A stretch of 64,000 bases of DNA from Myxococcales bacterium UBA1660 (lineage in GTDB: Bacteria > Myxococcota_A > Polyangia > Polyangiales > Houyiibacteriaceae). Positions 37,207 to 46,283 of the stretch are shown here, piece after piece. Every line of letters starts with the position of its first letter. Positions within the stretch are counted from its first letter, which is position 1. The notes under the pieces were generated by a model, which saw nothing but the letters and a program-made list of their open reading frames with translations, ran no database searches and was not told the origin of the DNA. The translations under genes were made by a program, and so were the position numbers. Where the stretch lies: the NCBI GenBank assembly GCA_002320815.1, contig DCLA01000079.1, positions 1 through 64,000 of the forward strand, read 5' to 3'.

Positions 37207-38811
37207 ATGAACGTCACGACCACCACGAGCCGCCAGAGCGCCGAGAACGAGATCCCCTGCGTCGAGCCGGCCACCGGCCGCTCCCTGGGGACGGTGCCCG
37301 TCACCTCGCCCGACGAGGTCCGCCGGATCGTGGCCGCCGCCCGCGACGCCCAGCCCGTCTGGGCGGCCACCAGCTTCGCGACCCGCCGCTCGGTCCTGCG
37401 GCACATCCAGCACGCGCTGCTGACCCGGGCCGACGAGCTCTGTGACCTCATCGTGCGCGACGCCGGCAAGACCCGCGAGAACGCGATGGTCGGCGAGCTC
37501 TGGCCGGTCAGCGAGAAGATCCGCTGGACCCTGAGCCAGGGCGAGAAGCACCTTCGGCCGGAGAAGGTCTCCTCGGGCCTCTTCGTGCACAAGAAGGCGT
37601 CCATCGAGTACGGCCCGCTCGGTGTGGTGGGCATCGTCTGCCCCTGGAACTACCCGCTGCAGAACATCCTGGGCCCGACGATCCACGCGCTCTTCGCCGG
37701 CAACGCCTGCGTCGTGAAACCCAGCGAGCACGTCGCCTGGTCCGCCGAGCCCATCGCCGCCATCGTCCACGACGCCCTCCGGGCCCACGACCTGCCCACC
37801 GAGATCTTCCAGATCGTCCAGGGCTACGCGCCCACCGGGGCCGCGCTGGTCAGCGGCGGAGTGGACCTCATCGTCTTCACCGGCTCCATGGGCAACGGAC
37901 GCAAGGTCCTCGCCGAGAGCGCCAAGACGATCACCCCGGTGATCCTCGAGCTCGGCGGCAAGGACGCGATGGTCATCCTCGACGACGCCGACATCGAGCA
38001 CGCCGCGCATACGGCGATCAACGGCTGCTTCATCGCCGCCGGCCAGAACTGCCTGGCTTCGGAGCGCATCCTGGTCCACCGGGACCTCTACGACCGCTTC
38101 GTCGCGCGGGTCACGGAGATCGGCCAGCAGCTCCGGCAGGGGTCCTCGCTGGAGGAGCGCGTCGACGTGGGCGCGTTGGTGACCCCGCAGCAGCTCGACA
38201 TCGTGGCCCACCTCGTCGAGGACGCCGTGCAGAAGGGCGCGGAGGTCCTCGTCGGCGGTCACCGCCTGGACCGCGCGGGGAACTACTTCGCGCCCACCAT
38301 CCTCGGCGGCTGCACCGAAGACATGCTGATCATGCACGAGGAGACCTTCGGTCCCGTGATGTGCATCGCGAAGATCGACGACGACCTCGACGCCGTCCGC
38401 TTGGCCAACGCCACCCAGTACGGCCTCGGGGCCACGGTGGTCGGCAAGGACCGCCGCCGGGCCAAGCGGGTCGCCGACGGCATCGTCAGCGGCAGCGCCT
38501 CGGTGAACGACTTCGGCTTCACGTACATGGTCCAGGACCTGCCCTTCGGCGGCGCCAAGGGCTCGGGCTTCGGTCGGCTCAACGGCCGCGACGGACTCCG
38601 GGCCTGCACCAACCCGCGGGCGGTGCTCCAGGATCGGCTCCCCCTGCCCAGCCTGCCGGCCAAGATGTTCCCCGCCGGCCACGACGACTACGACCTCTAC
38701 CGCGGCATCATCCGGACCCTCTACGGGCAGGGCGCGCTGGAGCGGCTCAAGGGCGTGGGGGACCTCGCCTTCACCGTGCGCGCCATGGTCGGCCGCAAGC
38801 TCGGACGCTGA
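37207..38811 (+). CDS. Aldehyde dehydrogenase family protein
   Basis: 534 residues, NAD(P)-dependent oxidation of aldehydes to acids. PWNYPLQN binds the cofactor, VFTGSMGNGRK is the glycine motif, catalytic Glu is in LELGGKDA and the nucleophile Cys in AGQNCLASER; ETFGPVM is also conserved. A C-terminal extension of about 50 residues (FPAGHDDYDLYRGII) goes beyond the usual end. The GMC oxidoreductase gene starts four bases after its stop, so the two enzymes probably act in series (alcohol to aldehyde to acid). Substrate is not determined. Confidence 0.94.
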   Translation: MNVTTTTSRQSAENEIPCVEPATGRSLGTVPVTSPDEVRRIVAAARDAQPVWAATSFATRRSVLRHIQHALLTRADELCDLIVRDAGKTRENAMVGELWPVSEKIRWTLSQGEKHLRPEKVSSGLFVHKKASIEYGPLGVVGIVCPWNYPLQNILGPTIHALFAGNACVVKPSEHVAWSAEPIAAIVHDALRAHDLPTEIFQIVQGYAPTGAALVSGGVDLIVFTGSMGNGRKVLAESAKTITPVILELGGKDAMVILDDADIEHAAHTAINGCFIAAGQNCLASERILVHRDLYDRFVARVTEIGQQLRQGSSLEERVDVGALVTPQQLDIVAHLVEDAVQKGAEVLVGGHRLDRAGNYFAPTILGGCTEDMLIMHEETFGPVMCIAKIDDDLDAVRLANATQYGLGATVVGKDRRRAKRVADGIVSGSASVNDFGFTYMVQDLPFGGAKGSGFGRLNGRDGLRACTNPRAVLQDRLPLPSLPAKMFPAGHDDYDLYRGIIRTLYGQGALERLKGVGDLAFTVRAMVGRKLGR

Positions 38812-38815
38812 ACCG

Positions 38816-40384
38816 ATGAGCGACGTCACCGACGCCGTGGTGATCGGCGGCGGGTCCGCTGGCTGCATCGTGGCCGCCCAGCTCCTCGCGGCCGGTCACC
38901 GGGTCCTCCTCCTGGAGGCCGGTCCCGACGCCGAGGACCACCCCGAGACCCTGGTCGCCGACGGCTACAAAGAGGCCTTCATCAACGACGAGCTGATGCA
39001 CGAGCGCTTCAGCGTGCATCGCAGCGCGTGGGGCGACCGGCGGCTCTTCATGGGGTCCGGCCGGGGCCTGGGCGGCAGCGGCTCGATCAACGCGATGGTC
39101 TACACCCGCGGCGCGCGAGAGGACTTCGCTGCCTGGCCCGAGGGCTGGCGCTGGGACGACGTCGTGCCGGCGTTCGAAGCGGTCGAGGCGGTGCTCCGGC
39201 CGCGCAGCCGGGAGTCCACCGACTTCACCGAGCGCTGCATCGCCGCCGCGGAAGGCGCGGGCTTCCGGCGCAAGCGCGACCTCAACGACGGCGACCTCGG
39301 CGGGGTCCTCGGCCACGAGGCGATGAACTACGAGGGCGACGCGCGCCGCTCGTCCTACGTGGCCTTCCTGCGCGAGCATCGGGGGAACCCGAAGCTCGAC
39401 GTGCGCACCGAGGCCTTCGTGGACCGGCTCCTGGTCGAGAAGGGTCGCGTGGTCGGCGTGCGCTGGCTCCAGGGCGGCGAGACCCACGAGGTACGCGCCG
39501 GGGAGACGGTCCTCGCCGCTGGCACCCTGGCCACGCCGGCGATCCTCCTGCGCTCGGGGATCGGTCCGGCCGAGGAACTCCGCGCGCTGGACATCCCGGT
39601 GGTCCTCGACCAGCCCGGGGTCGGCGCCAACCTCCACGACCACCCCAACGTGCAGCTCTTCTTCCGCGCCAAGCGGGAGATCGACACCCGCTACCCGCAG
39701 CTCTACGGCTTCGACCGGGTGGGCAAGGGGCCCAGCCTGACGCCCGGGCAGGCGGACACCTGCTACGTCTTCTACCCCGCGCGCTCGAGCTTCCGGGAAG
39801 GCCTGATGCGCCTCCTGCCGGCCATCGCGCTGCCGGAGGCGCTCTACGATCGCGATTGGGTCCGGGGCGGCATGCGCAAGGTCGTCGATGGTCTCTTCGG
39901 GGTCGAAGCGACCCAGGCCTTCGTGCGCCGGCTCTACGGCATCGTGGTCATCCTGGGGAAGCCGGAGAGCCGCGGCCGCCTCTGGCTTCGCAGCCGGGAC
40001 CCGCGGCAGCTCCCGGCCATCGACCCCGGCTACTTCCGGGACCCGGCGGACATGCAGACGCTCCTGCGGGGCATCGATCGGGCGCGCGAGATCGCCGCCA
40101 CGGCGCCGCTTCCCGGCTTCGGCAACATGGAGCTCATCCCCGGCCCGCTCCAGCGGGACGTGGAGAAGTGGGCGCGCCAGAACGTGATGACCACCTACCA
40201 CTACGCCGGAACGTGTCGGATGGGCACCGACACCGAGGCGGTGGTGGACACGAAGCTGCGCGTCAACGGCCTCGAGGGGCTGCGCGTCGCCGACGCCAGC
40301 GTGATGCCGGTGACGCCGGTGGCCGCCCTCAACGCGCCGAGCATGATGATCGGCTACCGGGCCGCCCAGGCGATGACCGAGTGA
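38816..40384 (+). CDS. GMC-family FAD oxidoreductase (choline-dehydrogenase-like)
   Basis: 522 residues. FAD-binding loop VIGGGSAGCIVAAQLL with LLLEAGPDAE, then GRGLGGSGSINAM (GMC signature 1) and GTLATPAILLRSGIGP (signature 2). The C-terminal block TYHYAGTCRMGTDTEAVVD and ASVMPVTPVAALNAPSMMIG holds the catalytic His and Asn. GMC enzymes oxidise alcohols. Together with the adjacent aldehyde dehydrogenase this could be a choline-to-betaine pathway or another alcohol-to-acid pathway; neither is proved, and no betaine regulator or transporter is nearby. Convergent with the HtrA gene. Confidence 0.93.
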   Translation: MSDVTDAVVIGGGSAGCIVAAQLLAAGHRVLLLEAGPDAEDHPETLVADGYKEAFINDELMHERFSVHRSAWGDRRLFMGSGRGLGGSGSINAMVYTRGAREDFAAWPEGWRWDDVVPAFEAVEAVLRPRSRESTDFTERCIAAAEGAGFRRKRDLNDGDLGGVLGHEAMNYEGDARRSSYVAFLREHRGNPKLDVRTEAFVDRLLVEKGRVVGVRWLQGGETHEVRAGETVLAAGTLATPAILLRSGIGPAEELRALDIPVVLDQPGVGANLHDHPNVQLFFRAKREIDTRYPQLYGFDRVGKGPSLTPGQADTCYVFYPARSSFREGLMRLLPAIALPEALYDRDWVRGGMRKVVDGLFGVEATQAFVRRLYGIVVILGKPESRGRLWLRSRDPRQLPAIDPGYFRDPADMQTLLRGIDRAREIAATAPLPGFGNMELIPGPLQRDVEKWARQNVMTTYHYAGTCRMGTDTEAVVDTKLRVNGLEGLRVADASVMPVTPVAALNAPSMMIGYRAAQAMTE

Positions 40385-40459
40385 GCTCGCGGCCGCGACC
40401 GGGTGCGCGGCGGAGCCTCGCGTCCGGGGCGCTCGGGCGGCGCCCGTTCGTACGAGGAC

Positions 40460-41629
40460 TCAGCCGGCGAGGGGCGTGAGGCGGACCTGCAGCTCGAGCT
40501 GCTGGTCGCCGCGCCTCACCGTGACCTTGGCGTCGTGTCCGACGTCGAGGCCGTCCAGCGCCCGGTAGAGGTCCAAGGTGTTGCCGACGGGCTGGTCGTC
40601 GATGGCGACGATCAGGTCGCCCAGGATGATCCGCCCGGTGGCCCGGTCGCGGACGGTGGGCCGCAGGCCGGCCTGCGCGGCGCCGGAGCCGGGCACCACG
40701 CCGATGACCAGCGCGCCCCGGACGCCGAGCCGCTGGGCGAGCTCGCCCTCGTCGATCTGGATGCCCAGGCCGGCCCGCTCCACCTGCCCGCTGGCGATGA
40801 GCTGGGGGACCGCCCGGGAGATGGCCGCGACGGGCACCGCGAAGCCCACGCCCGCCGAGGCGCCCGAGGGGCTGTAGATCGCGGTGTTCATCCCGATCAG
40901 CCGGCCGGCGCTGTCCAGCAGTGGGCCGCCGGAGTTGCCGGGGTTGATGGCCGCGTCGGTCTGGATGACGCCCTGGATGGGTCGGCGGCTCATGCTCATG
41001 ATCTCCCGGCCGAGGCCGCTGATGACGCCGGTGGAGAGGGTGTGGTCCAGGCCGAAGGGGTTGCCGATGGCGAAGACGTGCTGGCCCACCTGCAGATCCG
41101 AGGACTCGCCCACCGGCAGGGGCCGGAGCTTCTCGGCGGGGCAGTCGATCTTGAGGACCGCGATGTCCTTGTCGGGGTAGGTGCCCACGAGCTGGGCGGG
41201 CCAGACGGTCTGGTCGTCGAGGGTGACCCGGGCCCCCTGGCCGCCCGCGACCACGTGGTAGTTGGTCACGATGTGACCCTGGTCGTCCCAGACGAAGCCG
41301 GAGCCGGTGCCGGCGGGGATGGTCATCACGTTCCGGCGGAACGGGTCCATCTGCACCGAGAGCTTGGTGATGAAGACCACCGAGGGGCTCGCGTTCCGGT
41401 AGACGGCGATGGTGGTCTCTTCGGCTCCGGAGAGATCGCCCCGGGGCGCCACGGTGGTCGGTTCGGGGACCGGCTCGGGCACGACCGGCTGGGACGGCGG
41501 GAGCACCGGGACCTCGGCTTCGGTGCCACCGCCGAAGATCTGATTGGCCAGGATGACGAGGCCAGCGCCCAGGATCATCGACAGAGGAATCACCAGGGCC
41601 GGCCAGAGGGCTCGCTTCGCGGACACCAT
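40460..41629 (-). CDS. HtrA/DegP-type serine protease with PDZ domain
   Basis: 389 residues from ATG 41629. An N-terminal membrane anchor (LWPALVIPLSMILGAGLVIL) and Pro-rich linker place the protease in the periplasm. The trypsin-like domain has His in VTNYHVVAG, Asp in DKDIAVLKID and Ser in NPGNSGGPLLD. A single C-terminal PDZ (LGVRGALVIGVVPGSGAAQAGL, in parts) follows, ending GDQQLELQVRLTPL. One PDZ and an anchor fit DegS-like or DO-like quality-control proteases. Divergent from the kinase at 41754 with 124 bases between. Confidence 0.93.
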   Translation of the reverse strand: MVSAKRALWPALVIPLSMILGAGLVILANQIFGGGTEAEVPVLPPSQPVVPEPVPEPTTVAPRGDLSGAEETTIAVYRNASPSVVFITKLSVQMDPFRRNVMTIPAGTGSGFVWDDQGHIVTNYHVVAGGQGARVTLDDQTVWPAQLVGTYPDKDIAVLKIDCPAEKLRPLPVGESSDLQVGQHVFAIGNPFGLDHTLSTGVISGLGREIMSMSRRPIQGVIQTDAAINPGNSGGPLLDSAGRLIGMNTAIYSPSGASAGVGFAVPVAAISRAVPQLIASGQVERAGLGIQIDEGELAQRLGVRGALVIGVVPGSGAAQAGLRPTVRDRATGRIILGDLIVAIDDQPVGNTLDLYRALDGLDVGHDAKVTVRRGDQQLELQVRLTPLAG

Positions 41630-41753
41630 CGTGGGAACAGATAGCCCCGATGACGCCGCTGACAACCTCGCGGCCAGGGGTACCGCGGGTCGAAATTTCG
41701 AAGATGTCGGAAAGGCACACCCTGACACGGGGACGGAACGCTCGGATCGCGCT

Positions 41754-43070
41754 ATGATGCGCTCCGTGAGCGCCGAGCCGCAGCAGCTCCCCGCTGGTCA
41801 CGTCATCGCCGAGAAGTACCGCGTCGACGGAGTGCTCGGTCGTGGCGGGATGGGAACCGTGTACGCGGCGCGGGATCTGACCGATGGGTCCTCGGTGGCG
41901 GTGAAGGTCCTGGCGCCCGGCTCCAGTCCCACCCAGCGCGAGCGGCTCATGCGCGAGGCGCAGGCGGCGGGACGGATCGCCCACCTCAACGTGGTGAAGG
42001 TCTTCGACGTCGGGGAAGACGCCGACGGGAACGTGTACCTGGTCCTCGAGCGGCTCCAGGGGATGCCCCTCAGCACCGCCATGATGGGCGGGCCCTTGGC
42101 CGAACGCGACGCGATCGGGCTCCTGATGCCCGTGCTCCGCGGGGTCCACGCCGCGCATCGGGTGGGCGTGATCCATCGGGACCTGAAGCCGGAGAACATC
42201 TTCCTGGTGGACCGCGGCGCCGGCGGTCGGGACGTGAAGGTCCTCGACTTCGGGATCTCCAAGCTCGCGGGGGTGGACATCCAGCTCACGGCGACCGGGG
42301 TCGTCCTGGGCACGCCGGTCTACATGGCCCCCGAGCAGCTCAAGGGGGGCAAGCTCGACGGCCGCTGCGACCAGTACGCCCTGGCCTGTCTCCTCTACGA
42401 GATGATCGAGGGGGCGCCGCCCTTCGAGGCCGAGGACTACCCGGCGTTGGCGGCCAAGAAGCTCGCCCACGAACCTCGGCCCTACCATCTCCCGGTCGAC
42501 CGCGGACTCCGACGGGTCATCGACAAGGCGATGGCGCCGCGGCCCGAGAAGCGCTTCGAGGATCTCGCGGCCTTCGGGCGGGCCCTCGAGCCCTTCGCCG
42601 GGGGGATCCGCTTCGGCGAAGGCGGGCTGGATTGGTCGGGCAAGGTCCTCACCCAGTCGCGCGCCGGGAGCGAGACCCTGGTGATGCAGCGCCCGCTCGC
42701 GCAACCGAAGCGGCCCTGGCTCCTGGCGCTCGGGGCCGTCGCGTGCCTCGGCCTGGGCATCGCCGCGGCGAGCTGGCTCCTGGGGCCGGACGAGCAGGCG
42801 GAGGTCCAGGGTGACGCGAGCTCACCGCCGCTGGCGGCGCCGCAACTCGTCGACCCCCAGCCGGTCCCCCCCGACGTGGTGGCCGAGGCGGAGGCGCCCG
42901 CCCTGGAGCCCGAGCCCGAGGCCGCCGAGGCCGAGCCGACCGAGGTGGTCGCGGAGGTCCCCGGCGAGGCGATCGAGGTCGCGGAGGAGCCCGAGCCCCA
43001 GCCGGTCCGTCGACGCCGGCGTCGACGTCGCCGCCCGCGCTCCGGTTCGCTGTCCATCGACGACTTCTGA
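41754..43070 (+). CDS. Ser/Thr protein kinase with membrane anchor
   Basis: 438 residues from ATG 41754 (a second ATG follows directly). Kinase domain about 20-290: GRGGMGTVYAA, Lys51 in VAVKVL, HRDLKPEN with Asp143, DFG at 165-167, YMAPEQ. One membrane helix near 325-345 (WLLALGAVACLGLGIAAASWLL, here as LLALGAVACLGLGIAA) and a periplasmic tail rich in Glu/Pro/Val that ends in a basic run (VRRRRRRRRRP) and SIDDF. No folded sensor domain is seen. Its stop overlaps the start of the TPR-like gene (TGATG), so the pair is translationally coupled. Confidence 0.92.
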   Translation: MMRSVSAEPQQLPAGHVIAEKYRVDGVLGRGGMGTVYAARDLTDGSSVAVKVLAPGSSPTQRERLMREAQAAGRIAHLNVVKVFDVGEDADGNVYLVLERLQGMPLSTAMMGGPLAERDAIGLLMPVLRGVHAAHRVGVIHRDLKPENIFLVDRGAGGRDVKVLDFGISKLAGVDIQLTATGVVLGTPVYMAPEQLKGGKLDGRCDQYALACLLYEMIEGAPPFEAEDYPALAAKKLAHEPRPYHLPVDRGLRRVIDKAMAPRPEKRFEDLAAFGRALEPFAGGIRFGEGGLDWSGKVLTQSRAGSETLVMQRPLAQPKRPWLLALGAVACLGLGIAAASWLLGPDEQAEVQGDASSPPLAAPQLVDPQPVPPDVVAEAEAPALEPEPEAAEAEPTEVVAEVPGEAIEVAEEPEPQPVRRRRRRRRRPRSGSLSIDDF

Positions 43071-43990
43071 TGGCGTATGCTCGGCTCGTGGTGGCACGCG
43101 CTCTGACGATCGCGGCGATGTCGTTGTTGTGTTCGAGCCCCGGACTCGCTCAGAGCGCCGAGGACCTGACCCTCGAGGCGCTGCACGAGTTCGAGCGCGG
43201 TCACTACGAAGAGGCGCGCGCGCTCTTCCTGCGGGCCCACGAGATCGAGCCCTCGGCCCGCCTGCAGCGTGGGGCCGGCATGGCCGCCTTCGAGGTGCGC
43301 GACTACGTCGAGGCCCACCGGCTCCTGCAGGCCTCGCTGGCCAACGAGCAGCGGGCGTTGACCGAGGGGCAACGGCGCGAAACCCGGACCCTGCTCGCGC
43401 GGACCGAGGCCTTCATCGGCCGCTTCCAGCTCGACCTCACCCCGACCAACGCCACCCTGCGGGTCGACCTCCGGCCCCCGGTGGTGGAGCCCGACGGGAC
43501 GGTGCTGATGGCCGTGGGCACCCACCAGCTCACCTTCGAAGCGCCGGGGCACGTGACCGACGAGCGCGAGCTGGAGGTGCGCGGCGGCGAGGACGAGACC
43601 CTGAACCTCGCGCTCGAGCCGATGGCGGGCTACGTGCCGCCGGGCTCGACCAGCGGCCGCCGGGTGGACGCCCTGGGGTGGTCCCTCTTCGGAGGCGGCG
43701 GCGCGTTTCTGGTGCTCTCGGGGTTGGGCGCGGCCGGCTGGGCCCATCACGGCTCCCAGCTCGACGAGTGCCGCTCCCACGAAGCCGCGGGCGGGCATTG
43801 CCTCAACGAGAGCACTCTCGCGTCGCGGCGGGCGGGCTTCATGGCCTTCGGCCTCGTGGCCGGGGCCACTGGGATCCTCGGGGTCACCATGGGTATGCTG
43901 CGGTGGTGGTGGAGCGGCGGGACCGGCGACGAGGAAACGAGCGCGTGCGTGCCCGGTCCGCTCTCCGTCGACTGTCGCTGGCGCTTTTGA
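43070..43990 (+). CDS. Exported TPR-like protein coupled to the kinase
   Basis: 306 residues. Signal peptide ALTIAAMSLLCSSPGLA, cut before QSAED. Residues about 30-120 form two or more TPR-like helical pairs (ALHEFERGHYEEARALFLRA, AYFEVRDY-type second unit), followed by a PEGA-like beta module (FQLDLTPTNATLRVDLRP, VLMAVGTHQLTFEAPGHV) and two C-terminal membrane helices. Kinase-next-to-TPR/PEGA pairs are common in myxobacteria. Starts inside the kinase stop codon. It probably interacts with the kinase tail in the periplasm; this is an inference. Confidence 0.82.
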   Translation: MAYARLVVARALTIAAMSLLCSSPGLAQSAEDLTLEALHEFERGHYEEARALFLRAHEIEPSARLQRGAGMAAFEVRDYVEAHRLLQASLANEQRALTEGQRRETRTLLARTEAFIGRFQLDLTPTNATLRVDLRPPVVEPDGTVLMAVGTHQLTFEAPGHVTDERELEVRGGEDETLNLALEPMAGYVPPGSTSGRRVDALGWSLFGGGGAFLVLSGLGAAGWAHHGSQLDECRSHEAAGGHCLNESTLASRRAGFMAFGLVAGATGILGVTMGMLRWWWSGGTGDEETSACVPGPLSVDCRWRF

Positions 43991-44144
43991 GCCACCCGCT
44001 GCGAGTCGTGCTGGTCGGCGCTTCGATGACCTGAGCCTTGCTGGGCAAGGGAGCCGTCGCGCCTCGATCGGGGCACTCGGCCTCGCTCCACGCCGCGAAT
44101 CGTCGAGGAGGCCGAGGGCACGGTCCTTGAAACATCCGGCCGCC

Positions 44145-44378
44145 ATGACTCAGCGATTCATCGGTATCCTCTCCGTCTGTCTCTCCTTCGGCTTCGGCGT
44201 CGGCTGCGGCGGCGAGGTCGAAGACGAGCCCGAACACCGGGTCGAGTACACCACGTCGTCCGGCGAAGAGGTCGTCGTCGAGGGCGAGGACGAAGACGAG
44301 GTCGAGGAGAACATGGAGTCCCTCGAGGACCACCTCGAGGAGCGGCAGGAGCTCGAGGAAGAGGCCGCCGACGACTGA
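44145..44378 (+). CDS. Small, very acidic lipoprotein
   Basis: 77 residues. Lipoprotein signal FIGILSVCLSFGFGVGC, Cys near 21, then a short mature part that is more than half Glu and Asp (EEVVVEGEDEDEVEENMESL). A TTG at 44127 is in frame but ATG 44145 gives a cleaner signal. No family recognised. Such acidic lipoproteins may bind cations or basic proteins. A long-loop inverted repeat (CTCGGCCTC at 44076-44084 and its complement at 44108-44116) lies just upstream. The pentapeptide gene follows after 32 bases. Confidence 0.7.
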   Translation: MTQRFIGILSVCLSFGFGVGCGGEVEDEPEHRVEYTTSSGEEVVVEGEDEDEVEENMESLEDHLEERQELEEEAADD

Positions 44379-44410
44379 CGCATGTCGCAGCGCCGTGCGA
44401 GGGTGTCGCG

Positions 44411-45007
44411 ATGACCCTCGCGAACGGCGCCGAGCACAGTGACGAGACCTTCGAGGGGCTCGCCCTCGACGAGGGGGACGCCCTCGAAGAGGTCCGCCTC
44501 GAAGGTTGCACCGTCGCCGGAGCGACCCTGCGGGAGGTCTCGCTCCGGCGATGTCTCTTCGACGAGTGCACCTTCGAGCGCTGCGACCTCACCATGGCCA
44601 AGCTCTTCGACTCCCGGCTGCGCGGCGTCCGCTTCGTCCGCTGCAAGCTGATGGGCGTCGACTTCACCTCGGCCTATGGGCTGGGCCTCGAGGTGAGCTT
44701 CGAGGAGTGCGTGCTCAGCTACGCCAACTTCCTGGGCATGGACCTCAGCGACACCCTCTTCCGGGGTTGCCGCTGCGAAGAGAGCATCTTCGACGACGCG
44801 AACCTCCGGGGCGCGAGCTTCCCGGAGTCGATGCTCCGCGGCGCCCGCTTCGGCGGCGCGGACCTTCGGGGAGCGGACTTCTCCGAGGCGACCGCCGTGG
44901 CCTTCGATCCGCGCAACGCGAAGCTGGGGAAGACCAAGATGTCCATCGAGGGCGCGGTGGTGTGCGCGTCGCTCCTGGGGATCGAGGTGCTGGCGCTGCA
45001 GTCGTAG
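44411..45007 (+). CDS. Pentapeptide-repeat protein
   Basis: 198 residues. Repeating A(D/N)LxG-like units form a right-handed quadrilateral beta-helix: CTFERCDLTMAKLFDSRLRG, FVRCKLMGVDFTSA, ANFLGMDLSDTLFRGC, ANLRGASF, ARFGGADLRGADF. The layout, with a short break (AYGLGLEVSFEECVL) in the middle, resembles Qnr/McbG-type proteins that bind DNA gyrase, but pentapeptide proteins have diverse roles and no resistance context is visible. No signal peptide, so cytoplasmic. ATG at 44411. Confidence 0.9.
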   Translation: MTLANGAEHSDETFEGLALDEGDALEEVRLEGCTVAGATLREVSLRRCLFDECTFERCDLTMAKLFDSRLRGVRFVRCKLMGVDFTSAYGLGLEVSFEECVLSYANFLGMDLSDTLFRGCRCEESIFDDANLRGASFPESMLRGARFGGADLRGADFSEATAVAFDPRNAKLGKTKMSIEGAVVCASLLGIEVLALQS

Positions 45008-45063
45008 GTGCGCGCGGCCCCCGATGGTGTAGAGCGGGGAGGCGCCACGGCGCGAGAGGAGCA

Positions 45064-46239
45064 ATGGGGATGACGACGACGGAGCGAGCCGAGGCCTGGA
45101 TCCCGCGACTGCGGGCGGCGGCGACGGAGATCGAAGCGGGACGGCGAGTGCCGCAGGCCTTGGCCAACGAGCTCGGGGCCGACGGCTTCTTCCGCATGTT
45201 GGTCCCGGAGACCCTCGGCGGCGGCGAGGTTCACCCGCGGACCTTCGCGCGCACGTTGATGGCTCTCGGCCGGGGCGACGGCGCCACCGGGTGGATCGCG
45301 ATGACGGGCTCCACCACCGGACTCCTCACGGCCTACCTCGCCGACGAAGGGGCGCGCGAGGTGCTCGGGGGCGAGGCCCACGAGGCGCTCGCCGGCGTCT
45401 TCGCGCCGACCGGGCGCGCGGTGCCGGCAACCGTGGAGGGCGTCGAAGGGTATCGACTGAGCGGTCGGTGGAGCTTCGCCAGCGGCTGCGAGAACGCGCC
45501 ATGGCGGGTCGGCGGGGGCTTGGTCTTCGACGAGGGGGCCACCGGGCCACGGATGACCGCGGCGGGGGGCCCGGAGGTGCGCTCCTTCTTCTTCCGCGCC
45601 GAGGACTCGCAGGTGGTGGACACCTGGAAGACGGCGGGCCTACGGGGGACCGGGAGCCACGACCTGGTGGTGGAGGATGTCTTCGTGCCCGCGTCGCGGA
45701 CGGCGTCGCTGGTGAGCGACGCGCCGCGGCACTCGGGGCCGCTGTACCGGTTCCCGGTCTTCGGGCTGCTGGCCACCGGCGTCGCGTCGGTGGGCCTCGG
45801 CATCGCGCGGGCGGCGCTGGAGATCGGCGAGGAGATGGCCCGGACCAAGCGCGCCCGCGGGGGCAAGAAGGTCATGGGCGAGAGCGAGCTGGTGCAGGTC
45901 GAGATCGCTCGCGCAGCCGCCGAGATCGGCGCGGCCGAGGCGTTCCTCTTCGCCTCGCTCGACGACGCCTGGGATGCGGCCGCGGCGGGCGACGCGCTCT
46001 CCCACGCGCTGCGCGCGCGCATTCGTCTGGCCGCGACCCACGCGGGGCAAGCGGCCGCGAGCGCGACCGATCGGGTCTACCACCTCTGTGGAGGCGCCTC
46101 GATCTGGGATGCCAACCCGCTCTCGCGGCACTTCCGGGACGTCCACGTGATGACCCAGCACATCATGGTGAGCCCGTCGACGCTGAAGCCCATCGGGCGC
46201 ATCGCGCTCGGGCTGCCGACCGACGTCAGCATGCTCTGA
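45064..46239 (+). CDS. Acyl-CoA dehydrogenase-fold flavoprotein (HpaC/HsaA-like group D monooxygenase type)
   Basis: 391 residues from ATG 45064 with AGAGGAG upstream. The fold is acyl-CoA dehydrogenase-like: N-terminal helical part (GFFRMLVPETLGGGEV), middle barrel (YRLSGRWSFASGCENAPW, LRGTGSHDLVVEDVFVP) and helical C-terminal domain (GGASIWDANPLSRHFRDVH). LSGRWSFASG and LRGTGSHD are typical of the hydroxylase/monooxygenase branch (HsaA, DszC), which lack the acyl-CoA catalytic Glu. So it may oxygenate a substrate with reduced flavin from a partner reductase not seen here. Dehydrogenase activity remains possible. Confidence 0.85.
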   Translation: MGMTTTERAEAWIPRLRAAATEIEAGRRVPQALANELGADGFFRMLVPETLGGGEVHPRTFARTLMALGRGDGATGWIAMTGSTTGLLTAYLADEGAREVLGGEAHEALAGVFAPTGRAVPATVEGVEGYRLSGRWSFASGCENAPWRVGGGLVFDEGATGPRMTAAGGPEVRSFFFRAEDSQVVDTWKTAGLRGTGSHDLVVEDVFVPASRTASLVSDAPRHSGPLYRFPVFGLLATGVASVGLGIARAALEIGEEMARTKRARGGKKVMGESELVQVEIARAAAEIGAAEAFLFASLDDAWDAAAAGDALSHALRARIRLAATHAGQAAASATDRVYHLCGGASIWDANPLSRHFRDVHVMTQHIMVSPSTLKPIGRIALGLPTDVSML

Positions 46240-46260
46240 CGCGCGGGCGCGGCGGCCGGT

Positions 46261-46281
46261 CGGGGCGCTTCGGCCGCCCCG
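46261..46281. terminator. Hairpin between convergent genes
   Basis: CGGGGCG (46261-46267) pairs with CGCCCCG (46275-46281) around a loop containing CTTCGG. It lies in the 44-base gap between the stops of the acyl-CoA dehydrogenase-like gene and the lipoprotein gene at 46284, so it may end transcription in both directions. No U-tract. Confidence 0.5.
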
Positions 46282-46283
46282 GC

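Noticed and set aside
37207..40384. betBA (glycine betaine synthesis) gene pair
   Set aside because: The aldehyde dehydrogenase/GMC pair fits, but general family motifs do not give substrate specificity and no bet regulator or transporter is adjacent, so gene symbols were withheld.
44109..44126. Sigma-54-like GGGCACGGTCCTTGAA upstream of the acidic lipoprotein
   Set aside because: GG is followed after ten bases by GA instead of GC, so the essential -12 C is missing.
45064..46239. Genuine acyl-CoA dehydrogenase
   Set aside because: Motifs point to the monooxygenase branch of the fold and the catalytic Glu is not evident; called by fold only.
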